From NCBI GenBank assembly GCA_016215025.1, contig JACRMI010000133.1:35804-99803 (forward strand): a DNA stretch of 64,000 nt. The letters run 5' to 3'. The stretch comes from Chloroflexota bacterium. GTDB taxonomy: Bacteria; Chloroflexota; Anaerolineae; UBA4142. Shown piece by piece: positions 50,602 to 58,315 of this stretch. The translations under genes and the position numbers were made by a program. Numbering within the stretch: the stretch's first letter is position 1; the number at the start of each line of letters is the position of its first letter. The notes beneath the pieces are model-generated. The model saw only the letters and a program-made list of their open reading frames with translations. It did not search any database and had not been told where the DNA came from.

Positions 50602-51413
50602 CGTTGCACTCTTGTCAAATCAAGGACGCTATCCAGTCCCCGTCGTAGACCGATAAATGTATGGGCATTGCGAATCGCTAGCAATGCCCCATCGACGTAG
50701 GGCTGCGCGCTGCTACCTGCATCGTGGCGAATCGTGAGTTTCTGATCGTCCATGCCGAAGATGATTTCGGCCGAAATCGTATACCCAGGCAATCGAATCG
50801 AATGCACCTGGGAGCCAGTCATCCGCGCTCCACGCGTTTCGACGACGCCCTGGGTTTGATCGAGCGGCACAGTCATTTCAGATTCGCGAATGCGCGATAA
50901 CCGAAAAGCGAGTTCGCGCACAGTTCCGCTTGGCGAATCTTTTTTGGCGTCGCTCGCATAGTCGATGATTTCCCACTGGGGAATATATCGCGCCGCGATC
51001 TCGGCGAATTTCTGCAACAAGACAACCGTGAGCGCAAAATTTCCAACGGCTAACACACCGCGTTGTTGCTGTTCGGCGATGGTCGCAATCTCGGCATAGT
51101 CGGCATCGGATAATCCCGATGTGCCAACAACGACATGCGCCCCGTGCTGTAATGCGGCGATGATGTTCGCTTTCGCGCTTTCAGGCTTGGTGTACTCGAA
51201 GAATACATCGCACGATTGCGCAAGCGCCTCCTCTGCGGTCGCATATACCGAACAAGTAAGCCGCGGCTCGGTTAGCACATCGCCAAGGATACGTCCGGCA
51301 TGTGTGCGCGATACTGCCGCCACGAGTTCAATATCGTTCGATTGAGCGATGCCGCGCGAGAGAGCCGAGCCAGCCCAGCCCGTTGCGCCGGCGAGACAAA
51401 CATGGATTGTCAT
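50598..51413 (-). CDS. DapB-like dihydrodipicolinate reductase homologue, 271 aa
   Basis: Rossmann start IHVCLAGATGWAGSAL and VVGTSGLSDADYAEI are DapB-type, as is KKDSPSGTVREL. But the catalytic E-x-HH-x-x-K motif reads DYASDAKKDSPSGT: the histidines are gone and only the lysine and PSGT loop remain. So normal DapB activity is doubtful. Since lysine is made by the aminoadipate route here, the protein may reduce another cyclic imine. ATG at 51413 with GAGGAACG upstream; the longer open frame is not used. Confidence 0.8.
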   Translation of the reverse strand: MTIHVCLAGATGWAGSALSRGIAQSNDIELVAAVSRTHAGRILGDVLTEPRLTCSVYATAEEALAQSCDVFFEYTKPESAKANIIAALQHGAHVVVGTSGLSDADYAEIATIAEQQQRGVLAVGNFALTVVLLQKFAEIAARYIPQWEIIDYASDAKKDSPSGTVRELAFRLSRIRESEMTVPLDQTQGVVETRGARMTGSQVHSIRLPGYTISAEIIFGMDDQKLTIRHDAGSSAQPYVDGALLAIRNAHTFIGLRRGLDSVLDLTRVQR

Positions 51414-51498
51414 CGTTCCTCTTTGACACCTTTGCCAAAAACCCGTTTTCTCGAATTCATCCCAAACTAAATAATAATTTCTCTCAAGAAAACGGGTT

Positions 51499-52440
51499 TT
51501 AAAAACTTGCTTGGCGGCTTTGCGCAGCGCGAATAATCCGCTCGATAAAACCGCGATGTCCTTCCGGGTGCTGCAACAAAATATAATCTGCGCTGCCGAG
51601 TTCATCCGGTGGATAGAAAATTCCGCAATTGGGATTGATTTCGAGTAGATACACATCGCCATGTGCGTTCACTCGAAAATCGCAGCGCCCATAGCCCGAT
51701 CCATTTAGCACGACGAACATTTTCTTCGCCATCGCTTGCAATCGCGCCGCCAGCGCAGGATCATCGCACGGCACGCATTTGAGCGAATCGTAATTCACCC
51801 ATTTCAGGTCATAATGTTTGAACGATTCGTTGGGCGGAAAAAGGAATTCGACCGGCGGATACGCAAATGGCTCAGTTGGCGCGTCCGCATTTTCGACGAC
51901 AAGCACATCAAACTCACGTCCATCGATGAATTCTTCGATCAGCGCGCCGCCATACTCGGCGATGATTCGGTGCGCCTGAGTTCTTAATTGACTGACATTC
52001 TCTACGCGCGATTCTTTCAGTAGTCCAACACTGCTGTGCCCGTTCGGGTGCTTGACAATTAGCGGAAAGCACATTCGCTCTGCCGCATGTTCGACTTGGC
52101 TTTCGGTTGAGACAAAAAGAAACGGCGGCGATGGAATGCCAGCCTGTTGACACGCGCATTTCATCATCGCGCGCGAGGGATCATAGAAATCGGACCGAGC
52201 GCCGGTGAAGGGAAGCCTGAGTTGTTCGAGCGCCTCGACGACTTGTATGCCCGCTTCGTCTTCATCAACACATGCATCGCACAAATTGATAAAAACGTCG
52301 AATTGTTTTTCTGCCAACGCGCGAATCTGCTCAAACACGGTTGCTTTGTAAATCCAATGAGTTTGCGCATCCCATTCTTGAAAAAAGTGAGAAGGGTCTT
52401 GCTCTTGCCATTCCGCCGCGCAAAGGAGGCACAGCTTCAA
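51499..52440 (-). CDS. ATP-grasp ligase (D-Ala-D-Ala ligase-like), 313 aa
   Basis: Typical ATP-grasp sheets: FPLIVKHPNGHSSVGL, GGALIEEFIDGREFDVLVV and the metal triad in YGRCDFRVNAHGDVYLLEINPN. The N-terminal DVFINLCDACVDEDEAG region resembles D-Ala-D-Ala ligase. The start is TTG at 52440, directly after the TAG of lysT, so it is translationally coupled. The C-terminal metal segment is intact, so it should be active on an amino acid or peptide-like acceptor. Confidence 0.85.
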   Translation of the reverse strand: MKLCLLCAAEWQEQDPSHFFQEWDAQTHWIYKATVFEQIRALAEKQFDVFINLCDACVDEDEAGIQVVEALEQLRLPFTGARSDFYDPSRAMMKCACQQAGIPSPPFLFVSTESQVEHAAERMCFPLIVKHPNGHSSVGLLKESRVENVSQLRTQAHRIIAEYGGALIEEFIDGREFDVLVVENADAPTEPFAYPPVEFLFPPNESFKHYDLKWVNYDSLKCVPCDDPALAARLQAMAKKMFVVLNGSGYGRCDFRVNAHGDVYLLEINPNCGIFYPPDELGSADYILLQHPEGHRGFIERIIRAAQSRQASF

Positions 52441-53799
52441 CTAATCTATCAGCTCGCGCGGATCCGCGATTACGCCCGCGACTGCACTCGCCGCGACGAC
52501 GGCTGGACTCGCCAGATAAATCTCCGCTTCACGCGTGCCCATGCGTCCGCGAAAATTTCGATTCGCCGTCGAAATCGTCACTTCGCCGGGCGCCGGAACG
52601 CCCATGTGATTGCCCATGCACGGACCGCACCCAGGCGTACCGATCACCGCGCCTGCATCGACAAACGTTTGAATATAACCGCGTGCCAATGCTTCGCTCA
52701 AAACCTGGGACGATGCCGGGATCACGAGCAAGCGCGTACCCTTTGCCAGCTTGCGCCCACGAATAATTTCCGCCGCCGCCGCCAAATCCTCGATGCGACC
52801 GTTGGTGCAGGTACCGATAAACGCTTGTTGAACTTTTGTCCCACGCACCTGCGATAGCGGCTTGACGTTATCGACGCGATGCGGACACGCGACGAACGGC
52901 TCCAACGTCGCGGCGTCGTAACGGTACGTTGCGGCATACGTAGCATCAGCGTCTGGATATAACGCATCGCTCACGATTGCATCACCCATTGACTGCTGAC
53001 CACCGTCCGCCGTCCGTCGTCTGCGGTCTAATCTAGGTGCAAGCCAATTGAACACTAGATCGTCCGGCGGCAGATATGCATTCTTTACGCCAAACTCCGC
53101 CATCATGTTTGGTATCACCATGCGCGATTCAAGCGACATGGCGGAAATCGCGCTGCCGTGAAATTCGACCGACGCATAGAGACCACCATCCGCTTTGAGA
53201 TCGCCGATGATTTTCAGGCACAAATCCTTCGACGTGACGCCAAGCGGAAGCTGACCATCGACGACTATCTTGATCGATTCGGGTACACGCAGCCACAGTT
53301 CGCCCGTCGCCCAAATGGCCGCGACTTCGCTGCGACCGACGCCCGCGCCGAACGCACCCATCCAGCCATAGTGTGTCGTGTGCGAGTCCGCGCCGAGAAT
53401 GAGTTGCCCCGGCAAAATGATCGCCTCTTCGCTCAAGACTTGGTGACAGATGCCACGACCGACTTCAAAGAAATTTTCGATGCCCTGCTGTTCAACAAAC
53501 TTGCGCGTTTCGGCGTGATTCGTCGCGTGAACCGTCGTGGGCGCAGGTACCGCATGATCGAGTGTGATAGCTAGTCGCTCTGGATATTTGACGCGTTCGA
53601 CACCGAGCGCGCGGAAGATTTTTGCAATCGCGGCCGTATTATCGTGCGACAATGCCACATCCGGTACCGCATCGACAATTTGCCCAGCGACGACCAGCGC
53701 CTGACCCGATGCACGAGCTAACGCCTTTTCAGCAAACGTCTTACCTTGTAACGTGTTGCGTGTTCCGTGCTCCGTATTTGTCATTTGCTCATTTGTCAT
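52441..53799 (-). CDS. lysT: Homoaconitase large subunit (LeuC-like), 452 aa
   Basis: Aconitase fold with the Fe-S cysteines in FIGTCTNGRIEDL and GTPGCGPCMGNHMG and the substrate loop GADSHTTHYGWMGAFGAG. The start at 53799 overlaps the homocitrate synthase stop by ATGA; the first 15 codons (MTNEQMTNTEHGTRN) come from repeated words. An in-frame repeat segment also occupies about residues 255-270 (RLDRRRRTADGGQQSMG), in a loop between domains. Works with LysU, which is encoded 6 kb downstream. Confidence 0.9.
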   Translation of the reverse strand: MTNEQMTNTEHGTRNTLQGKTFAEKALARASGQALVVAGQIVDAVPDVALSHDNTAAIAKIFRALGVERVKYPERLAITLDHAVPAPTTVHATNHAETRKFVEQQGIENFFEVGRGICHQVLSEEAIILPGQLILGADSHTTHYGWMGAFGAGVGRSEVAAIWATGELWLRVPESIKIVVDGQLPLGVTSKDLCLKIIGDLKADGGLYASVEFHGSAISAMSLESRMVIPNMMAEFGVKNAYLPPDDLVFNWLAPRLDRRRRTADGGQQSMGDAIVSDALYPDADATYAATYRYDAATLEPFVACPHRVDNVKPLSQVRGTKVQQAFIGTCTNGRIEDLAAAAEIIRGRKLAKGTRLLVIPASSQVLSEALARGYIQTFVDAGAVIGTPGCGPCMGNHMGVPAPGEVTISTANRNFRGRMGTREAEIYLASPAVVAASAVAGVIADPRELID

Positions 53800-54953
53800 T
53801 TGCCATTTGTAATTGTGACACCGTCCGCCCATCGATACAACATCTCGTCGATGTCGTTGAGGTCCATCTTCTTTTGATCGGCGAGCGCCTTGACGTGCGC
53901 AGTCACCTCTTTGATCTGATCGTCGGTGAGCGGCAAGCCCAGTTGTTCCGCCCGATCCTTGATCGCATTCCAGCCAGTCAGCTTGTGCGCAATGCTGATG
54001 TAACGCGTCATGCCGAAATCTTTTGGATTGAGAATCTCGTACGTCTCGGGCTGATTCAGAATCGCTTTGGCGTGAATGCCCGCCTTGTGCGTGAACGCGG
54101 TAACACCTGTGATATAGTTGTTGAACGGGATACCGATGCCGACCATGTTCGCGATCATCTCGTCGAGCTTGCGCAATTTTTTCAGTTTGTATTTTTTCTT
54201 GACGATTTCGCGATTCGTCGCATACATGCGCGCGACAAAGCCGCCGAGCGGCGCGATGCCGTTTCGTTCGCCAATGCCTAGAATGCTCGTGTCGATATGC
54301 GTCGCACCTGCTTCGAGCGCAGTCACGGCGTTCGCAATCGCGCAACCCGAATCGTTGTGTCCATGAAACTCGATGCCGGCTTTGACCAAGCGCCGCAATC
54401 CGCTGACGAGTTGATACACCCGCATCGGCGTTGCGACGCCGACCGTGTCGGCGATTCCGAATCGATCCACGCCGACTTGATCGACGGCGAGATAGACGCG
54501 GAACAAATCCGATTCTTCGCTGCGGAACGAGTCTTCGGTGCTAAAGCGCAATTCGAGATTGGGCGCTTGCGCCCGAATCCACGACAGCACTTCGACGGCA
54601 CGATCGATCACCTGCCCCATCGCCATGCCGTGACTGAATTCGCGCAGGAACGACGACGTGCCGATAACGAGATCGACACCTTGGACGCCGGTATCCAACG
54701 CCTTTTTCGCATCGTCGATGTGACAGCGAATGTGCGTCAACACCCGGGCTTTCAAGCCGCGCCTGGCGATCATGCACGCATCGTCGAAACTTTGCGGCGA
54801 AGCCAGCGGTGACGTGAGTTCGATATATTCGACGCCGAATTCGTCGAGGGCTTCGGCGATGCGAACCTTATCGTCCGACGTAAAATTCGCGCCGACGAAT
54901 TGTTCGCCTTCACGTAACGTCGATTCGATGACATTGAATTGCTCTAATGACAT
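53796..54953 (-). CDS. Homocitrate synthase, 385 aa
   Basis: Condenses 2-oxoglutarate and acetyl-CoA as the first step of the aminoadipate route. DmpG-like barrel start ESTLREGEQFVGANFTSDD, LTSPLASPQSFDDA, metal histidines in GHNDSGCAIANA and THKAGIHAKAIL. Length and start FNVIESTLREGEQF match the homocitrate synthase branch. It ends in the word-repeat codons TNGK. Downstream of lysX in the run. Confidence 0.92.
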   Translation of the reverse strand: MSLEQFNVIESTLREGEQFVGANFTSDDKVRIAEALDEFGVEYIELTSPLASPQSFDDACMIARRGLKARVLTHIRCHIDDAKKALDTGVQGVDLVIGTSSFLREFSHGMAMGQVIDRAVEVLSWIRAQAPNLELRFSTEDSFRSEESDLFRVYLAVDQVGVDRFGIADTVGVATPMRVYQLVSGLRRLVKAGIEFHGHNDSGCAIANAVTALEAGATHIDTSILGIGERNGIAPLGGFVARMYATNREIVKKKYKLKKLRKLDEMIANMVGIGIPFNNYITGVTAFTHKAGIHAKAILNQPETYEILNPKDFGMTRYISIAHKLTGWNAIKDRAEQLGLPLTDDQIKEVTAHVKALADQKKMDLNDIDEMLYRWADGVTITNGK

Positions 54954-55014
54954 TTATTCTCCTATCAAGACGGCCGACCGATGACGGCAGACGGCGGCCA
55001 GCGATCGGCCGTCG

Positions 55015-55878
55015 TCAAAGCACTTTGATTTTGCCTTCGCCAACGGCGAACACATAATCGAGAATGCGTTGTGGAATATCCACGCCCGTCGTCGTGATAC
55101 TATTTCGAAATTCGATGGTGTAGTTGACTTCGTTGACGAGCAAGCCACGCTCCGGGTCTTCGAGCAGATCGACGCCGACGATGCCACCGCCAACCGCTTT
55201 CGCCGCCGCAACGCAAATCTTGTTCAGTTCAGGCGTCACCGGACACCCCTCGGCTTTACCACCGCGCGCAGTATTCGTAATCCAGTGTTCGGCGTAACGA
55301 TAGATCGCGCCGACGGTCTCATCGCCAATCACAAACGCGCGAATGTCGCGCTTTGGTTTTTTAATGTATTCTTGAATGTAAAAGATCGAGTGATGGTACG
55401 AGCCGAGCGTTTCCTTGTGCTCAAGAATCGCTTCCGCCGCTTCGCGATCATTGACCTTGGACAACAAACGACCCCACGACCCGACAGCAGGTTTCAAGAT
55501 CACCGGATAACCTAGCTCTTCAATCGCTTTGATTGCCGATTCGGGCGTGAACGCCACTTTGATTCTCGTCGTCGGAACGCCGTGATGAACGAGCGCCGTC
55601 GATGTGACCAGTTTGTCGCCGCAAACGCTTGCGACTTGAGCCGTGTTCACGGTTGGAATGCGCCAATCGTTCAGAATCTTGAGCGCGTTGAGCGCGCGCG
55701 AGTGGTTGATGCAACGTTCCAACACGACGCTATAGTCGCACCACGCGCCGGGATTTTGCAGGTCGAAAATCACATCGCGGTCGTCGATCTTGTCGTACGT
55801 GACGCCGCGTGAATCGAGCGCATCGAACAATAACTTTTCCTCCGCGCGAACGCGGGAATACAACACTGCTAGTTTCAT
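55015..55878 (-). CDS. lysX: LysX, LysW-aminoadipate ligase (ATP-grasp), 287 aa
   Basis: RimK-like ATP-grasp that attaches alpha-aminoadipate to LysW's C-terminal glutamate. Motifs: GYPVILKPAVGSWGRLLS for ATP, IQEYIKKPKRDIRAFVIG, TNTARGGKAEGCPV for the acceptor and EVNYTIEFRNSITTTG. Full length. Placed 48 bases downstream of lysW. Confidence 0.95.
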   Translation of the reverse strand: MKLAVLYSRVRAEEKLLFDALDSRGVTYDKIDDRDVIFDLQNPGAWCDYSVVLERCINHSRALNALKILNDWRIPTVNTAQVASVCGDKLVTSTALVHHGVPTTRIKVAFTPESAIKAIEELGYPVILKPAVGSWGRLLSKVNDREAAEAILEHKETLGSYHHSIFYIQEYIKKPKRDIRAFVIGDETVGAIYRYAEHWITNTARGGKAEGCPVTPELNKICVAAAKAVGGGIVGVDLLEDPERGLLVNEVNYTIEFRNSITTTGVDIPQRILDYVFAVGEGKIKVL

Positions 55879-55925
55879 TTTATCCTCATCGATTTAGTTT
55901 TGACTTGAAGCTTGCAACCTGAGAC

Positions 55926-56090
55926 TTATTCGCCCCAATCTTCTTCTTCTTGCGGCGCAAGATCGAATGTGAGCGGGTTCTCGTTCGTCACTTCGAGTTC
56001 GGCTCCGCAATCCGGACAAACGACGATTTCGCCGCGCATTGGCTTTTGCATTTCGATTTCGGCATCGCACTCTGGGCAATTGGCTTTCAT
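55926..56090 (-). CDS. lysW: Amino-group carrier protein LysW, 54 aa
   Basis: Starts MKANCPECDAEIEM, has a second zinc pair CPDCGAEL, and ends EEEDWGE, the conserved tail whose terminal glutamate is modified. It carries lysine intermediates from aminoadipate onward, protecting the amino group. First gene of the run; upstream GGTATTATC is a weak ribosome site. It is too short for ordinary gene finders. Confidence 0.95.
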   Translation of the reverse strand: MKANCPECDAEIEMQKPMRGEIVVCPDCGAELEVTNENPLTFDLAPQEEEDWGE

Positions 56091-56104
56091 GATAATACCT
56101 CCAA

Positions 56105-56182
56105 GTAGTTTCCATCATTTCCTGTATTTCCTTTATTTCCCTGGAAATGATGGAAATAAGGGAAATAAGGAAACTCTTTTTC
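56105..56182. repeat. Word hairpin upstream of lysW
   Basis: Words TTTCCATCATTTCCTGTATT and TCCTTTATTTCC pair with GGAAATGATGGAAATAAGGG and GGAAATAAGGAAAC. Confidence 0.75.
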
Positions 56183-56185
56183 AAC

Positions 56186-56216
56186 AAAAACCCTCCCATG
56201 TGTTGACCGGGAGGGG
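56186..56216 (-). terminator. Terminator in the lysW leader (possible attenuator)
   Basis: On the minus strand CCCTCCCGGTCAAC and GGGAGGG with TTTTTG. It lies between the promoter at 56374-56402 and lysW, so it could act as an attenuator. Confidence 0.7.
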
Positions 56217-56373
56217 AAAATAAAACGCGCGCGCGATTCATCCCACCCGAAAATGACTGGGCGGCTTGAACCACAGCGTGCGCAAAACAATTGGAAAATC
56301 GCGGGAAGAATTTTCCCGCGCTAGAGAACTAGGGTCAGAATCCATCAAATCCGATTTCATCGAAATTTTGCAC

Positions 56374-56402
56374 AATATAACACTATCGATGTGCAGTGTC
56401 AA
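56374..56402 (-). promoter_or_regulatory. Promoter of the lysW gene run
   Basis: TTGACA, exactly 17 bases, TATATT on the minus strand, 284 bases before lysW. The leader between has a 19-base hairpin (GCGGGAAAATTCTTCCCGC) and a small open frame ending RTLWFKPPSHFRVG; no known riboswitch was recognised. Confidence 0.8.
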
Positions 56403-56435
56403 TGTTATGCGCCTTAAAATTTCTTCCCCCACCCC

Positions 56436-56500
56436 TTCCCTCCCCCGTTCGCAATGAAGTTCGTTGCGAACGGGGGAGGGTGAGGGAGGGGGTGAGGTCA
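56436..56500. repeat. CCCCGTTCGCAA/TTGCGAACGGGG palindrome element
   Basis: Perfect inner palindrome with CCCTTCCCTCCC and GGGAGGGTGAGGGAGGG flanks, reaching the hisE stop. The rest of the gap to lysW is described by the leader entries. Confidence 0.65.
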
Positions 56501-56779
56501 CCGGTGTCTTTTTGCTAACTCGTCTTCAACCGCCGACCATGGAATATTGCGCGATGCCAGCAAGACCATTGAGTGGTAAATCAAGTCAGCCATTTCGGAA
56601 ACGATGCGCTCGTCCGTCTGACCTTTGACCGCGACAATGACCTCAATCGCTTCCTCGCCTACCTTCTTGACGATTTCGTTCTCGCCCGCGGCGAACAATT
56701 GCGCCGTGTACGATTTTTCGGACGCGCCGGTCTTGCGAGACTCGATAGTAGCAAAAAGCTGATTTAGCACATCACTCAT
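56498..56779 (-). CDS. hisE: Phosphoribosyl-ATP pyrophosphatase, 93 aa
   Basis: MazG-like helical protein for the second step of histidine synthesis: YTAQLFAAGENEIVKKVGEEAIEVIVAV and SEMADLIYHSMVLLA carry the metal acids. Starts at the ATG at 56779; another lies at 56791. Last gene of the his group. Confidence 0.93.
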   Translation of the reverse strand: MSDVLNQLFATIESRKTGASEKSYTAQLFAAGENEIVKKVGEEAIEVIVAVKGQTDERIVSEMADLIYHSMVLLASRNIPWSAVEDELAKRHR

Positions 56780-56795
56780 CACGAACCCCATTCAA

Positions 56796-56882
56796 CTCAA
56801 GGATGAAGGATGAAGGATGAAATAAATGCCGCAGACAGCTAATTCCTCCTTCATCCCTCACGCTGAGCGTTCATCCTTCAAG
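56796..56882. repeat. Word hairpin between hisI and hisE
   Basis: Words AAGGATGAAGGATGAAGGAT pair with TTCATCCCTC and GTTCATCCTTCA. Confidence 0.75.
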
Positions 56883-57192
56883 TTAGACTTCGATAAAAGC
56901 AGCTCACTTCGCCGGTGTGGCATGCAGGCCCCGCCGGATCGACTAGCAGCAAAATGGTGTCGCCGTCACAATCGTACTTGATCTCGCGCACGCGTTGCAC
57001 ATTGCCCGACGTTTCACCCTTCATCCAAAGCTGCTTACGCCGCCGACTCCAAAACGTCGCATTGCCGGTCTCCATCGTCTTTGCCAACGATTCGGAATTC
57101 ATGTACGCGAGCATCAATACCTGCTTGGTCTTTTCATCCTGCACGATGGCAGGCACAAGCCCATTTGCATCCCAATTGATTTCGCCAGACAT
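56878..57192 (-). CDS. hisI: Phosphoribosyl-AMP cyclohydrolase, 104 aa
   Basis: Zn/Mg enzyme of step three: VLMLAYMNSESLAKTMETG, then KYDCDGDTILLLVD and CHTGEVSC with the metal cysteines. ATG at 57192 with GAGGTG upstream. Separate from HisE, not fused. Confidence 0.95.
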   Translation of the reverse strand: MSGEINWDANGLVPAIVQDEKTKQVLMLAYMNSESLAKTMETGNATFWSRRRKQLWMKGETSGNVQRVREIKYDCDGDTILLLVDPAGPACHTGEVSCFYRSLT

Positions 57193-57199
57193 ACACACC

Positions 57200-57282
57200 T
57201 CAATTAGGACGCGGATTGCCGCAGACAAACGCGGATAATTTAGATGTCCGCGTTTGTCCGTGTTTGTCCGCGTCCAATTTTA
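57200..57282. repeat. Word hairpin between hisF and hisI
   Basis: Words GACGCGGATTGCCGCAGACA and AACGCGGATAA pair with CCGCGTTTGTCCGTGTTTGT and CCGCGTCC. Confidence 0.75.
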
Positions 57283-58128
57283 TTTTCTCACCGCTACGCC
57301 ACGACTTGCCAAATAATCCTTGACCTGCGCGACGCTCAACTCGCGTAAGTGGAATAGACTCGCGGCGAGCACCGCGCTGGCATGACCGTCAATGATCGCC
57401 TCGGCAAAATGCTCAATCTGTCCTGCGCCGCCTGAAGCAATCACAGGAATCGAGACAGCATCTGCCACCGCGCGCGTCACACCAATATCATATCCGTCGC
57501 GCGTTCCATCACGGTCGATGCTCGTGAGCAAGATTTCGCCTGCGCCGCGCGCTTCTGCTTCTTGCGCCCATTCGACGACATCTTTGCCGGTCGGCGTGCG
57601 CGCGCCATGCGTGTAAACTTCCCAACCCAACCGCTGATCCTTCGACTCCACTTCGCTACGCTCCGTTCCGCTCACGCGCAGCGTGACAGGCGGTCTGCTG
57701 TCCGCGGTCCGCCGTCGTTTGGCATCGATGGCAACTACCACACATTGCGAGCCAAACATTTCCGCGGCTTCGGTAATCATCGCGGGATTCTCGAACGCCG
57801 CAGTGTTCATCGCAACTTTGTCAGCTCCCGCGAGCAAGATCGAGCGGTAATCTTCGACTGTCCGCACGCCGCCGCCGACGGCGAACGGAATGAACACCTG
57901 ATCGGCGACCGCGCGCACAATGTCCAAAAAGATGTCGCGCTTTTCGGACGAAGCCGTGATGTCGAGAAACACCAGTTCATCTGCGCCCGCCGCATCGTAC
58001 GCGCGCGCCAGTTCGACCGGGTCGCCCACGTTTCGCAACTCGCCTTTTTCAGCTTTGCCAAATTGGACGCCGCGCGTGACCTGACCTGCGTGAACGTCCA
58101 GGCATGGGATGATTCGTTTTGCTAACAT
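57280..58128 (-). CDS. hisF: Imidazole glycerol phosphate synthase subunit HisF, 282 aa
   Basis: Cyclase half of the ammonia-transfer complex with HisH. Catalytic aspartates are in RIIPCLDVHAGQVTRG and LLTSIDRDGTRDGYD. The usual protein is about 253 residues; this one has an extra segment at about residues 138-167, between AIDAKR and GWEVYTHGARTPTG, encoded by repeat words plus a REP-like sequence. No ribosome site is visible because repeat words reach the ATG at 58128. Confidence 0.95.
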   Translation of the reverse strand: MLAKRIIPCLDVHAGQVTRGVQFGKAEKGELRNVGDPVELARAYDAAGADELVFLDITASSEKRDIFLDIVRAVADQVFIPFAVGGGVRTVEDYRSILLAGADKVAMNTAAFENPAMITEAAEMFGSQCVVVAIDAKRRRTADSRPPVTLRVSGTERSEVESKDQRLGWEVYTHGARTPTGKDVVEWAQEAEARGAGEILLTSIDRDGTRDGYDIGVTRAVADAVSIPVIASGGAGQIEHFAEAIIDGHASAVLAASLFHLRELSVAQVKDYLASRGVAVRK

Positions 58129-58129
58129 A

Positions 58130-58315
58130 GTCAACAAGTCCACAGTCAGCAGTCAACAATCACTTTAACAAATTAGGCACATCAAAGACAATTTTGAATT
58201 GTCCTGCTGAGCGAAGCGAAGCAGCTCGCGATTCTCACTTTGCGATACCCTTCGCTTCGCTCAGGGTGACAATGATCTGTCTGGCGACTGTCTACTGTCT
58301 ACTGGCGACTTTAAT
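58130..58315. repeat. Word hairpin split by a REP-like element
   Basis: Arm words GTCCACAGTCAGCAGTCAAC on one side and GACTGTCTACTGTCTACTGG on the other; between them a REP element (58199-58271) from TTGTCCTGCTGAGCGAAGCG to CGCTCAGGGTGACA. Confidence 0.8.

Noticed and set aside
53800..54345. Extending the homoaconitase frame upstream to 54345 (634 aa)
   Set aside because: The extension overlaps homocitrate synthase in another frame and has no aconitase sequence; the ATGA overlap at 53799 is a natural start.
56220..56375. T-box riboswitch before lysW, because of a GGGTGGGA...CGCG stretch before a terminator
   Set aside because: Stem I, the AGAGTA-type loop and a specifier loop are absent, and the T-box core is interrupted by extra bases.
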